Assembly: GCA_947174615.1 (NCBI GenBank)
Contig: CAMWJQ010000133.1
Location: 1-9,171, forward strand
Length of the DNA stretch: 9,171 nt
Reading direction: 5' to 3'
Source: an uncultured Lachnospiraceae bacterium
Lineage (GTDB): Bacteria > Bacillota > Clostridia > Lachnospirales > Lachnospiraceae
Shown: piece by piece, positions 1 through 4,737 of the stretch
How the letters are laid out: every line of letters starts with the position of its first letter
Position numbering within the stretch: position 1 is the stretch's first letter
Program-made: the position numbers and the translations under genes
Notes under the pieces: model-generated
What the model saw: the letters and a program-made list of their open reading frames with translations, nothing else
Databases searched by the model: none
Told to the model about the DNA's origin: nothing

Positions 1-1
1 A

Positions 2-187
2 TTGCGATACGATTACGTTGTTGATTTTTTGTATTTCAGCCTGATTAATTTTCCGATTTTTAATGTGGCTGATATCTATGTGACACTGTCTTCTATTTTT
101 CTGGTCATTTTGTTATTGTTTGTATATAAAGAATCCGATTTGGAATTTCTGACATTTCGGACGAAGAAGTTCCGCGATATCAAATGA
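2..187 (+). CDS. lspA: Signal peptidase II (prolipoprotein signal peptidase), C-terminal part
   Basis: This is the last 61 residues of an ORF that enters from the left edge; its first visible codon, TTG, is internal. LspA is an inner-membrane aspartyl protease that cleaves the signal peptide of diacylglyceryl-modified prolipoproteins. The visible stretch has the family's C-terminal signature: VVDF, then FPIFNVADI, where the Asp of FNxAD is the second catalytic aspartate, followed by the last hydrophobic membrane helix (ILLLFVY region). The other catalytic Asp would lie upstream of the window. The stop TGA overlaps an ATG at 184, and the pseudouridine synthase gene follows at once, an lspA-rluD arrangement common in Bacillota. 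The charged tail after the last helix fits a cytoplasmic C terminus. Identification is firm; the gene is cut by the window edge, not visibly broken. Confidence 0.93.
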   Translation: MRYDYVVDFLYFSLINFPIFNVADIYVTLSSIFLVILLLFVYKESDLEFLTFRTKKFRDIK

Positions 188-198
188 TTGGAGAGTCT

Positions 199-1119
199 AT
201 GAACGAAATAGTATTTGAGATTCTGCCTGAAATGCAAGACGAGCGTATTGATAAGTGTATCAGCAGTTATCTGGAAGATTTGTCCAGAAGCTATATCCAG
301 AAAATGATCAAGGAGGGGAACGTCTCTGTAAATGACACTCCTGTCAAATCGAACTACAAAGCAAAGGTAGATGATAGGGTAAGGTTTATCATACCAGACT
401 GCGTGGAACCGAATATCCCGGCGCAGAATATTCCGTTAGATATTCTGTATGAGGATGAGGATTTGCTGATTACCAATAAACCCAAAAATATGGTGGTGCA
501 TCCTGCCCCCGGACATTATGAAGGGACACTTGTCAATGCGGTGATGTATCATTGCAGAAACGCACTCTCAGGCATTAACGGAGTGTTGCGTCCCGGTATA
601 GTGCACCGTATTGACAAAGATACGACAGGATCTATCATTGTCTGCAAAAATGATGAGGCGCATACTGCCATCGCTTCCCTGCTCAAAACACATGATATCA
701 CAAGAAAGTATCGGGCGATCGTGTACGGGGTACTCCAGGAGGAACAGGGAACAGTCAATGCGCCAATTGGGCGCCATCCAAATGACCGCAAAAAAATGGC
801 AGTCAATGAAAAAAACGGAAAACATGCTGTGACACATTATAGCGTGTTGGAGCGTTTTGCCCAGTATACATATATTGAATGTCAGCTGGAGACGGGCAGA
901 ACACATCAAATCAGGGTGCATATGTCAAGTATCGGTCATCCGCTGTTAGGCGATCTGGTGTATTCCAACCGAAAGTCTCCTTTTCATTTGGATGGACAGG
1001 TATTACATGCAATGACAATCGGATTTCCGCATCCGAGAACCGGAGAATATGTTGAATTTGAAGCACCGCTTCCAGAATACTTTGAAAAACTCTTATCTGT
1101 ACTGCGTGGCATAAAATGA
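199..1119 (+). CDS. rluD: RluA/RluD-family 23S rRNA pseudouridine synthase
   Basis: This 306-residue protein isomerises uridine to pseudouridine in structured RNA; the RluD subgroup acts on helix 69 of 23S rRNA. An N-terminal S4 RNA-binding domain spans about residues 14-62. The catalytic domain has the signature PGIVHRIDKDTTG, with the expected nucleophile Asp at about residue 139, and the later motif GRTHQIRVHM followed by GHPLLGD. I chose ATG 199 over the in-frame ATG 184 because GGAG at 190-193 lies 5 nt before 199, while 184 has no convincing ribosome site and overlaps the lspA stop. The gene is probably cotranscribed with lspA. The length matches the family. The exact target uridine cannot be told from sequence; RluB/RsuA-type enzymes are excluded by the HRIDKDT motif. 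Confidence 0.93.
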   Translation: MNEIVFEILPEMQDERIDKCISSYLEDLSRSYIQKMIKEGNVSVNDTPVKSNYKAKVDDRVRFIIPDCVEPNIPAQNIPLDILYEDEDLLITNKPKNMVVHPAPGHYEGTLVNAVMYHCRNALSGINGVLRPGIVHRIDKDTTGSIIVCKNDEAHTAIASLLKTHDITRKYRAIVYGVLQEEQGTVNAPIGRHPNDRKKMAVNEKNGKHAVTHYSVLERFAQYTYIECQLETGRTHQIRVHMSSIGHPLLGDLVYSNRKSPFHLDGQVLHAMTIGFPHPRTGEYVEFEAPLPEYFEKLLSVLRGIK

Positions 1120-1140
1120 TACAAAAAACGAAACTTTAAT

Positions 1141-1169
1141 TTGAATTTTTGGTTCAAAAAGTATATAAT
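1141..1169 (+). promoter_or_regulatory. Sigma-A-type promoter of the cytidylate-kinase-like gene
   Basis: A TTGAAT -35 box (1141-1146) is separated by 17 bp from a perfect TATAAT -10 box (1164-1169). Transcription would start near 1176, about 37 nt before the start codon at 1213. The -35 box lies in the left arm of an inverted repeat, TTTGAA (1140-1145) and TTCAAA (1153-1158), which could be an operator or chance in AT-rich DNA. Confidence 0.7.
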
Positions 1170-1212
1170 AAGAGTAGGTTCTATAAATGTCATTCAGAAA
1201 GGATGGGATCAT

Positions 1213-1845
1213 ATGAATACTATAATTACAATCGGGCGCCAGTTTGGCTCTGGAGGACATGAGATCGGCGAGAAGCTTGCAAATCATTACGGCATTAAAT
1301 GTTTTGATAAGGAGCTGCTTTCGCGGGCAGCAAAAGAGAGTGGATTCTGTGAGGAGATGCTCAGAAACCACGATGAGAGACCGACTAATTCGTTTCTTTA
1401 TAATTTAGTCATGGACACATATACCTTTGGATACAATTCATCTTCTTTTGTGGATATGCCAATCAGCCACAAAGTGTTTATGGCACAGTTTGACACCATC
1501 AAGAAGATTGCGGAGGAAGAGCCCTGTGTGATTGTCGGACGCTGTGCGGACTATGCTTTGCAGGAGTACAAAAACTGTCTGCACCTTTTCATCCATGCAA
1601 ACGAAGAGGCAAAGATCGAGCGCATCAAACTAAAATACAATGTTGATGCCGATAAGGCGCGGGAAATGATGATCAAGAAGGACAGACAGCGCCAGAGTTA
1701 TTACAATTATTATTCTACAAAGAAATGGGGACGTTCTGACAGCTATGACCTTTCGATCAACAGCAGCATCCTCGGCGTAGATGGAACTGTGAAGCTCATC
1801 ATTCAATACATAGAAGATTTTGAGGAAAAGAACAAGAGGAATTAG
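1213..1845 (+). CDS. Cytidylate-kinase-like family protein
   Basis: This 210-residue P-loop kinase is of the cytidylate-kinase-like type common in Clostridia. Such proteins resemble Cmk, which phosphorylates CMP/dCMP, but the substrate of this branch is not well established. It opens with MNTIITIGRQFGSGG, a phosphate-binding loop of the GRQxGSGG form (residues 8-16), followed by IGEKLA and FDKELL. A central VIVGRCADY strand-loop and a C-terminal basic segment with DRQRQSYYNYYSTKKWG, then YDLSINS, match the LID and nucleoside-binding end of the family. An in-frame start at 1141 was rejected because it falls inside the promoter; ATG 1213 is preceded by AAAGGATGG at a suitable distance. The gene has its own promoter and terminator, so it is probably monocistronic. 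Bona fide cmk is usually a little longer and may be encoded elsewhere. Confidence 0.85.
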   Translation: MNTIITIGRQFGSGGHEIGEKLANHYGIKCFDKELLSRAAKESGFCEEMLRNHDERPTNSFLYNLVMDTYTFGYNSSSFVDMPISHKVFMAQFDTIKKIAEEEPCVIVGRCADYALQEYKNCLHLFIHANEEAKIERIKLKYNVDADKAREMMIKKDRQRQSYYNYYSTKKWGRSDSYDLSINSSILGVDGTVKLIIQYIEDFEEKNKRN

Positions 1846-1872
1846 AGATGTTGCGGCGTCTCTAATTTTTTC
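1840..1872 (+). terminator. Intrinsic terminator after the cytidylate-kinase-like gene
   Basis: AATTAGAGA (1840-1848) pairs perfectly with TCTCTAATT (1859-1867) across a 10-nt loop, and the 3' arm runs straight into a T tract (1866-1871). The gene's stop codon TAG (1843-1845) lies inside the 5' arm. Confidence 0.85.
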
Positions 1873-1896
1873 CTGTTGGATTATACTACAGGTATA

Positions 1897-1925
1897 TTGT
1901 TTTAAAATTTTTTTCATGATATAGT
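1897..1925 (+). promoter_or_regulatory. Promoter of the ncRNA-Ro60 locus
   Basis: TTGTTT (1897-1902), a 17-bp spacer and TATAGT (1920-1925) form a reasonable sigma-A promoter. The predicted start, 7-9 nt after the -10 box, falls at 1932-1934, exactly where the 5' arm of the first structured RNA begins. That agreement is the main reason to believe it. The promoter could serve all four RNAs and the Ro gene. Confidence 0.6.
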
Positions 1926-1933
1926 AAATGCAT

Positions 1934-2025
1934 GGAGTGGTTTGAAGCCGTGTCTTGGCAAAGACGCACGCAGCAATCTTACATATGGATTTAGGTTCCA
2001 CGATGAGGTGCCATCAAGCCACTCC
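1934..2025 (+). ncRNA. Structured ncRNA with paired ends (RNA 0 of the Ro60 locus, Y-RNA-like)
   Basis: The ends form a 12-bp helix: GGAGTGGTTTGA (1934-1945) with TCAAGCCACTCC (2014-2025), all Watson-Crick except one G-U. Inside is a hairpin, 7 bp (1950-1956 with 1961-1967) with loop GGCA, and CAGCAA starts exactly 10 nt after the loop, as in the three RNAs that follow. A second weak hairpin is possible (1986-1989 with 1997-2000). The loop segment TGGCA (1956-1960) is complementary to TGCCA (2009-2013), so a pseudoknot is possible. No tRNA arms or coding potential are visible. Helical closure of the two ends is typical of Y RNAs, the ligands of Ro proteins, and a Ro gene lies downstream. However, I do not find the conserved Ro-binding sequence of animal Y RNAs, so the Y-RNA identity is inference. 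It could also be a 5' leader element processed from the longer transcript. Confidence 0.65.
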
Positions 2026-2032
2026 TGTATAT

Positions 2033-2146
2033 AGGGCTATAGCTCAGTTGATAGAGCAGGTAAAAAGGAGCTTTGTCAAAAGCTTTTGCAGCAGCTTTCT
2101 ATTGGATTGATTCCTCGTGTCACCGGTTCGAGTCCGGTTAGCCCTA
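2033..2146 (+). ncRNA. tRNA-like ncRNA 1 with expanded anticodon region
   Basis: This 114-nt element has a complete tRNA frame: acceptor AGGGCTA (2033-2039) with TAGCCCT (2139-2145), D stem GCTC/GAGC (2042-2045, 2054-2057), T arm ACCGG-TTCGAGT-CCGGT (2122-2138), discriminator A 2146. No CCA is encoded. The D loop AGTTGATA has lost the usual second G of the GG pair. From position 26 to the T stem there are 64 nt where a normal tRNA has about 23. That segment contains a 9-bp hairpin (2066-2074 with 2079-2087, loop GTCA), then G and CAGCAG (2089-2094). No standard 7-nt anticodon loop can be drawn, so it is unlikely to decode. The elbow should still allow 5' and 3' processing by tRNA enzymes. The body resembles isoleucine-type tRNAs. 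The best reading is a tRNA mimic made for the Ro60 protein; a degenerate tRNA gene is less likely, since three neighbours share the module. Confidence 0.75.
2063..2099 (+). repeat. 37-nt repeat copy A (hairpin plus CAGCA module)
   Basis: This segment of tRNA-like RNA 1 matches 2298-2334 in tRNA-like RNA 3 at 35 of 37 positions. The two differences are T2085/C2320, which keeps pairing with a G, and G2094/A2329. The flanking tRNA bodies are not similar to this degree, so the module has been selected, copied or transferred independently of the tRNA frame. Confidence 0.85.
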
Positions 2147-2170
2147 TTGAACAAAAATATAATTTATTTC

Positions 2171-2260
2171 GGGGCTATCGCTCAATGGCAGAGCAAAGAG
2201 TCTTGTCAAAGATTCTTACAGCAACAGTTCAATATTTCGGTTCGAATCCGAATAGCCCCA
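2171..2260 (+). ncRNA. tRNA-like ncRNA 2 with replaced anticodon arm
   Basis: This 90-nt element has acceptor GGGGCTA (2171-2177) perfectly paired with TAGCCCC (2253-2259), D arm GCTC-AATGGCA-GAGC (2180-2194) with the GG retained, T arm TTCGG-TTCGAAT-CCGAA (2236-2252) and discriminator A 2260 without encoded CCA. The 41 nt between D and T arms (2195-2235) hold a 9-bp hairpin (2196-2204 with 2209-2217, loop GTCA), then A and CAGCAAC from 2219. It is the shortest of the three because little sequence follows the CAGCAAC motif. Its hairpin differs in sequence from the other two yet keeps all nine pairs, so the structure, not just the sequence, is conserved. A TATAAT at 2158-2163 ends 8 nt before the element but lacks a good -35 box. 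It should be seen as a tRNA mimic, not a decoding tRNA. Confidence 0.75.
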
Positions 2261-2263
2261 ATT

Positions 2264-2376
2264 GGAGCTGTAGTTCAGATGGATAGAACAATATGCCAAA
2301 AGGAGCTTTGTCAAAAGCTCTTGCAGCAACTTTCCAGTCACCATATAGGTCGCAGGTTCGAGGCCTGCCAGCTCCG
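2264..2376 (+). ncRNA. tRNA-like ncRNA 3 with insertion in the anticodon loop
   Basis: This 113-nt element starts 3 nt after RNA 2. Acceptor GGAGCTG (2264-2270) pairs with CAGCTCC (2369-2375). The D arm is GTTC-AGATGGATA-GAAC (2273-2289), the T arm GCAGG-TTCGAGG-CCTGC (2352-2368), the variable region AGGTC and the discriminator G 2376. The anticodon stem is also intact: ATATG (2291-2295) with CATAT (2342-2346). This places the extra sequence precisely: the anticodon loop is 46 nt instead of 7. It contains a 9-bp hairpin (2301-2309 with 2314-2322, loop GTCA), then G and CAGCAAC from 2324. T5 (2377-2381) follows the acceptor stem and might release the transcript. The body resembles arginine-type tRNAs. 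A spliced intron is an alternative reading, but the segment is far too short for a group I intron, and removing the 39 extra nt gives no convincing loop with U33. Confidence 0.78.
2298..2334 (+). repeat. 37-nt repeat copy B (hairpin plus CAGCA module)
   Basis: This is the second copy of the module, inside the expanded anticodon loop of tRNA-like RNA 3; it matches 2063-2099 at 35 of 37 positions. RNA 2 (2196-2224) and RNA 0 (1948-1976) hold divergent versions with the same layout. Confidence 0.85.
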
Positions 2377-2415
2377 TTTTTCTGCGGTTTTCATGCATTG
2401 ACGCTTAGGGAATCC

Positions 2416-2431
2416 GGGTGCGTCCGCACTT
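2416..2431 (+). promoter_or_regulatory. Small hairpin in the Ro60 mRNA leader
   Basis: GGGTGC (2416-2421) pairs with GCACTT (2426-2431), with two G-U pairs and a GTCC loop, and is followed by TTAATTT-like AT-rich sequence. It lies between the last tRNA-like RNA and the Ro60 ribosome site. It may be a weak attenuator or processing site. It is too weak to call a terminator and lacks the CAGCA motif of the upstream RNAs. Confidence 0.3.
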
Positions 2432-2456
2432 AATTTATCAGAGGGAGGGAATCGAA

Positions 2457-4007
2457 ATGGGATTCATGCAGAATGTAAAGAACATGTTGAACAATGAATA
2501 CAATACATCTGTCACCGAGAACGGTGCAGTTGGTTACAGAACGTCAGGGAAAGCGCTGCTTGATTTAAATTTTGCTGTCTCCTCACTCAGAAACGCCTCA
2601 GAACGCGAAATTATAGACCGTTTTATCAAGGCTTATTATGAGGAGCCAAAACTTGCGCTGCGGTGGCTGTTTTTTGCAGGTGATGTGCGGCAGGGACTAG
2701 GAGAGCGCAGGCTGTTCAAGACAATCCTGCTTGAACTGGCACAAAGCCGTCCTAAGCTTGCCAGGGCTTTGATGCCGCTGATCCCAGAATATACAAGGTG
2801 GGATATTCTCGTGGCACTGATTGACACACCCCTTGCAGAGGAAGCAGCGGAGATGATACACAGACAACTTGCCGAAGATGGTGCGAACATGGAGAAAGGC
2901 GCATCCATCAGTCTGTGTGCGAAGTGGCTTCCGTCAGAAAATGCCTCTTCCGACCACACAAAACGTCTGGCGCGCCTGCTTGCTAAAAAGCTGTCCATGA
3001 CAAACAGGCAGTACCGCAGGACGCTGGCTTCCTACAGAAGTTATCTGGATGTTGTGGAAGTAAAAATGAGTGGAAAGCGATGGGCTGACATTGACTATGA
3101 GGCAGTACCATCACGGGCGAATTTAATATACAACGTTGCATTCCTGCGCAATGATGAGGAGCGCCGCCGTGCATTTCTCGGTGCGGTAAAAAAGGGTGAG
3201 AAGGCAGTACATGCCGGAGTGCTCTATCCACACGACATTCTACATTCTTATATAGATTATGAGAAGAAACCAGGCTGGATCTATATTAAGCCGACAGATG
3301 ACACTATAGAAGAGCTGTGGAAGGCATTGCCTGACTATGTACAGGGAGCAGGAAATACACTCTGTATTGCAGACGGTTCTCGCAGCATGTGGTTAAAACC
3401 CGGCGGTTCCAGTGTCTCCTGTCTGGAAGTGGCAAATGCGCTTGCGATCTATTTTGCAGAACGCTGTACAGGACAGTTTAAGGATACCTATATCACGTTC
3501 AGCCAGACACCACAGTTTGTGGATTTGTCAAAAGGAAAAACACTGTATGATAAACTGTGCATTGCAATCCATTACAATGAGGTGGCAAATACAAACATAG
3601 AGGCAGTATTTGAGCTGATACTGGATACAGCGCTTAAGTATCGGATGCCGCAGAAGGATCTTCCGGAAAATCTGCTGATATTGTCAGATATGGAGTTTGA
3701 CTCCGCGACAAGGTGCGCTGTCAACGGCAATTGGGTATCGCCTGATGAGAAGCTTTTTGAACGCTTTGCCAAGAGATACGCGTCTCATGGCTATCGGCTG
3801 CCGCGGCTGGTGTTCTGGAATATCCGAAGCAGGACAAACACCATTCCCGTTCGGGAAAATCCACTCGGCGTGGCGCTTGTGAGCGGATTTTCACCTGTCA
3901 TCACCAAAATGGTACTCAGCAATGAGGTCGATCCCTACAAGATACTCATACAGCAGCTTATGGCGCCGAGGTATGATGCAGTGGAGCAGGTAATCTCAGA
4001 ATTATAG
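2457..4007 (+). CDS. rsr: Ro60/Rsr family protein (TROVE domain ring plus vWA-like domain)
   Basis: This 516-residue protein is a bacterial Ro60 orthologue. Ro proteins form a HEAT-repeat ring that binds 3' ends of misfolded RNAs in its cavity and Y RNAs on its outer surface; in Deinococcus, Rsr tethers PNPase through a Y RNA. The TROVE part covers about residues 15-290, with characteristic stretches such as LALRWLFFAGDVRQGLGERRLF. The vWA-like part follows with a complete metal site: DGSRS (Asp306, Ser308, Ser310), Thr379 in NTNIEAV and Asp411 in LSDMEFD. The length is close to that of Deinococcus Rsr. ATG 2457 was chosen over GTG 2418 because AGGGAGG (2443-2449) lies 7 nt upstream; the earlier GTG lies in the leader hairpin. 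No RtcB, RtcA or PNPase gene is visible nearby. Four structured RNAs sit directly upstream in the same direction and are its likely partners (inference). Confidence 0.93.
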   Translation: MGFMQNVKNMLNNEYNTSVTENGAVGYRTSGKALLDLNFAVSSLRNASEREIIDRFIKAYYEEPKLALRWLFFAGDVRQGLGERRLFKTILLELAQSRPKLARALMPLIPEYTRWDILVALIDTPLAEEAAEMIHRQLAEDGANMEKGASISLCAKWLPSENASSDHTKRLARLLAKKLSMTNRQYRRTLASYRSYLDVVEVKMSGKRWADIDYEAVPSRANLIYNVAFLRNDEERRRAFLGAVKKGEKAVHAGVLYPHDILHSYIDYEKKPGWIYIKPTDDTIEELWKALPDYVQGAGNTLCIADGSRSMWLKPGGSSVSCLEVANALAIYFAERCTGQFKDTYITFSQTPQFVDLSKGKTLYDKLCIAIHYNEVANTNIEAVFELILDTALKYRMPQKDLPENLLILSDMEFDSATRCAVNGNWVSPDEKLFERFAKRYASHGYRLPRLVFWNIRSRTNTIPVRENPLGVALVSGFSPVITKMVLSNEVDPYKILIQQLMAPRYDAVEQVISEL

Positions 4008-4036
4008 TAACAGGAATCTTTAGACCGAACTGTTAC
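4007..4036 (+). other. Hairpin in the Ro60 3' UTR
   Basis: GTAACAG (4007-4013) is perfectly complementary to CTGTTAC (4030-4036) across a 16-nt loop. It begins at the last base of the stop codon and precedes the terminator. It may protect the mRNA end or be incidental. Confidence 0.45.
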
Positions 4037-4048
4037 CAGAGAACCGAT

Positions 4049-4080
4049 AAAAAAGGATGTTATATCGACATCCTTTTTTT
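4049..4080 (+). terminator. Strong intrinsic terminator after Ro60
   Basis: AAAAAAGGATGT (4049-4060) pairs with ACATCC plus T tract (4068-4079) around loop TATATCG, and seven T residues follow the GC part of the stem. It separates the Ro locus from the sigma/ABC operon. The A-rich 5' side means it could also work in the opposite direction. Confidence 0.93.
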
Positions 4081-4134
4081 GTACTGTCTATAGATAGGGA
4101 AGAATTTTTGAAATTTCATTGATCTTTTTTAGAG

Positions 4135-4163
4135 TTAACAAAGTCTTATATAGTGTATACGAT
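4135..4163 (+). promoter_or_regulatory. Possible promoter of the sigma/ABC operon
   Basis: TTAACA (4135-4140), a 17-bp spacer and TACGAT (4158-4163) are a moderate sigma-A match. The operon encodes an ECF-like sigma factor that could activate its own promoter, whose consensus would be different and cannot be derived from one sequence. The boxes are therefore uncertain. Confidence 0.4.
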
Positions 4164-4171
4164 ATTAAATT

Positions 4172-4185
4172 TGACCTAAAGGTCA
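4172..4185 (+). promoter_or_regulatory. Perfect inverted repeat TGACCT-AA-AGGTCA (candidate operator)
   Basis: The half-sites TGACCT (4172-4177) and AGGTCA (4180-4185) are perfect complements 2 bp apart. The site lies just downstream of the proposed promoter, where a bound dimer would block transcription. The 2-nt gap is too short for an RNA loop at full pairing, which favours a DNA-level site. No cognate regulator gene other than the sigma factor is visible. Confidence 0.45.
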
Positions 4186-4193
4186 GCAAATGA

Positions 4194-4205
4194 TCCTTGC
4201 AAGGA
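4194..4205 (+). promoter_or_regulatory. Palindrome containing the ribosome binding site
   Basis: TCCTTGCAAGGA is a perfect 12-bp palindrome and includes most of the AAGGAG ribosome site (4201-4206) of the sigma-factor gene. In RNA, TCCT and AGGA could pair across a TGCA loop and partly hide the site. The hairpin is short and only modestly stable. Confidence 0.4.
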
Positions 4206-4212
4206 GTGACAA

Positions 4213-4737
4213 ATGATTTATCAGAAAAACAGGCAGGACTATGTCCAGTCGGCAGTTGAAATGTATTATGACGATGTCTATCGTTTCTGTCGTTACTATA
4301 CTGGAAATCCGACAGATTCTTATGACATCACGCAGGAGGTATTTCTAAGATACATGAAATATATGGATTCCTGCGGATATAAAAATCTCAAAGCATATCT
4401 GATTATGATTGCACGGAACCTGTGCTGTGACTATTTCCACAGACAATCCATACAGCGTGAAAAGATCTTATCTTTTGATATGCTTGAAGATACCGCAGAG
4501 GGCGGGCACTTGAGTGCTTCCAGAACAATTGACGACTGCGACAGTGAGATTTATCTGCAGGAACTGCTGCAAAGCATCTCGCAGGAACAGCGGGAAGTTG
4601 TGATATTGAGAATCCATGACGGGCTAAAATTTTATGAGATTGCCAAAATCACGGGATGCAATCTATCGACTGTGAAATCGCGTTTTCGTCTGGGAGTTGC
4701 CAATATCAAGAAAAAAATAGGAGAAAACTATGCGTAA
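4213..4737 (+). CDS. ECF-like RNA polymerase sigma factor (sigma-70 family)
   Basis: This 174-residue protein directs RNA polymerase to a specific promoter set. Region 2 covers about residues 18-79, with a YYDDVYRFCRYY start, DITQEVFLRYMKY (core-binding and -10 recognition) and NLKAYLIMIARNLCCDYFHR. Region 4 covers about residues 115-168, with LQSISQEQREVVILR and the helix-turn-helix FYEIAKITGCNLSTVKSRFRLG that reads the -35 element. There is no region 3 or large N-terminal part, as expected for the extracytoplasmic-function type. ATG 4213 has AAGGAG 6 nt upstream. The end overlaps the start of the membrane-protein gene by 8 nt, and the ABC transporter follows, so the factor probably controls the operon and perhaps distant genes. 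The membrane protein next to it may hold it inactive, but no known anti-sigma domain is recognisable. Confidence 0.9.
   Translation: MIYQKNRQDYVQSAVEMYYDDVYRFCRYYTGNPTDSYDITQEVFLRYMKYMDSCGYKNLKAYLIMIARNLCCDYFHRQSIQREKILSFDMLEDTAEGGHLSASRTIDDCDSEIYLQELLQSISQEQREVVILRIHDGLKFYEIAKITGCNLSTVKSRFRLGVANIKKKIGENYA

Noticed and set aside
568..921. Reverse-strand ORFs inside rluD and others opposite the Ro60, membrane-protein and ABC genes
   Set aside because: They are antisense shadows of well-supported genes, without ribosome sites or recognisable domains.
1948..2334. CRISPR array, because of the repeated hairpin motif
   Set aside because: The copies are diverged, unevenly spaced and embedded in tRNA frames; there are no spacers of uniform length and no cas genes.
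2296..2341. Group I intron in a tRNA anticodon loop
   Set aside because: The insertion is about 39 nt, far below the size of any group I intron core, and no core elements are present.
2033..2376. Three ordinary tRNA genes
   Set aside because: The acceptor, D and T arms fit, but no element gives a 5-bp anticodon stem with a 7-nt loop and U33 without a large insertion. The GTC in each hairpin loop looks like an Asp anticodon, but it lies in a 4-nt loop on a 9-bp stem.
2086..2401. Two overlapping + strand ORFs (66 and 94 codons) and a - strand ORF (2216-2398) across the ncRNA array
   Set aside because: They run through the base-paired tRNA-like elements, have no good ribosome sites and resemble no protein family; the RNA structure explains the sequence better.
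2398..2426. Separate promoter for Ro60 starting with TTGACG at 2398
   Set aside because: No -10-like hexamer occurs at 16-18 bp spacing.
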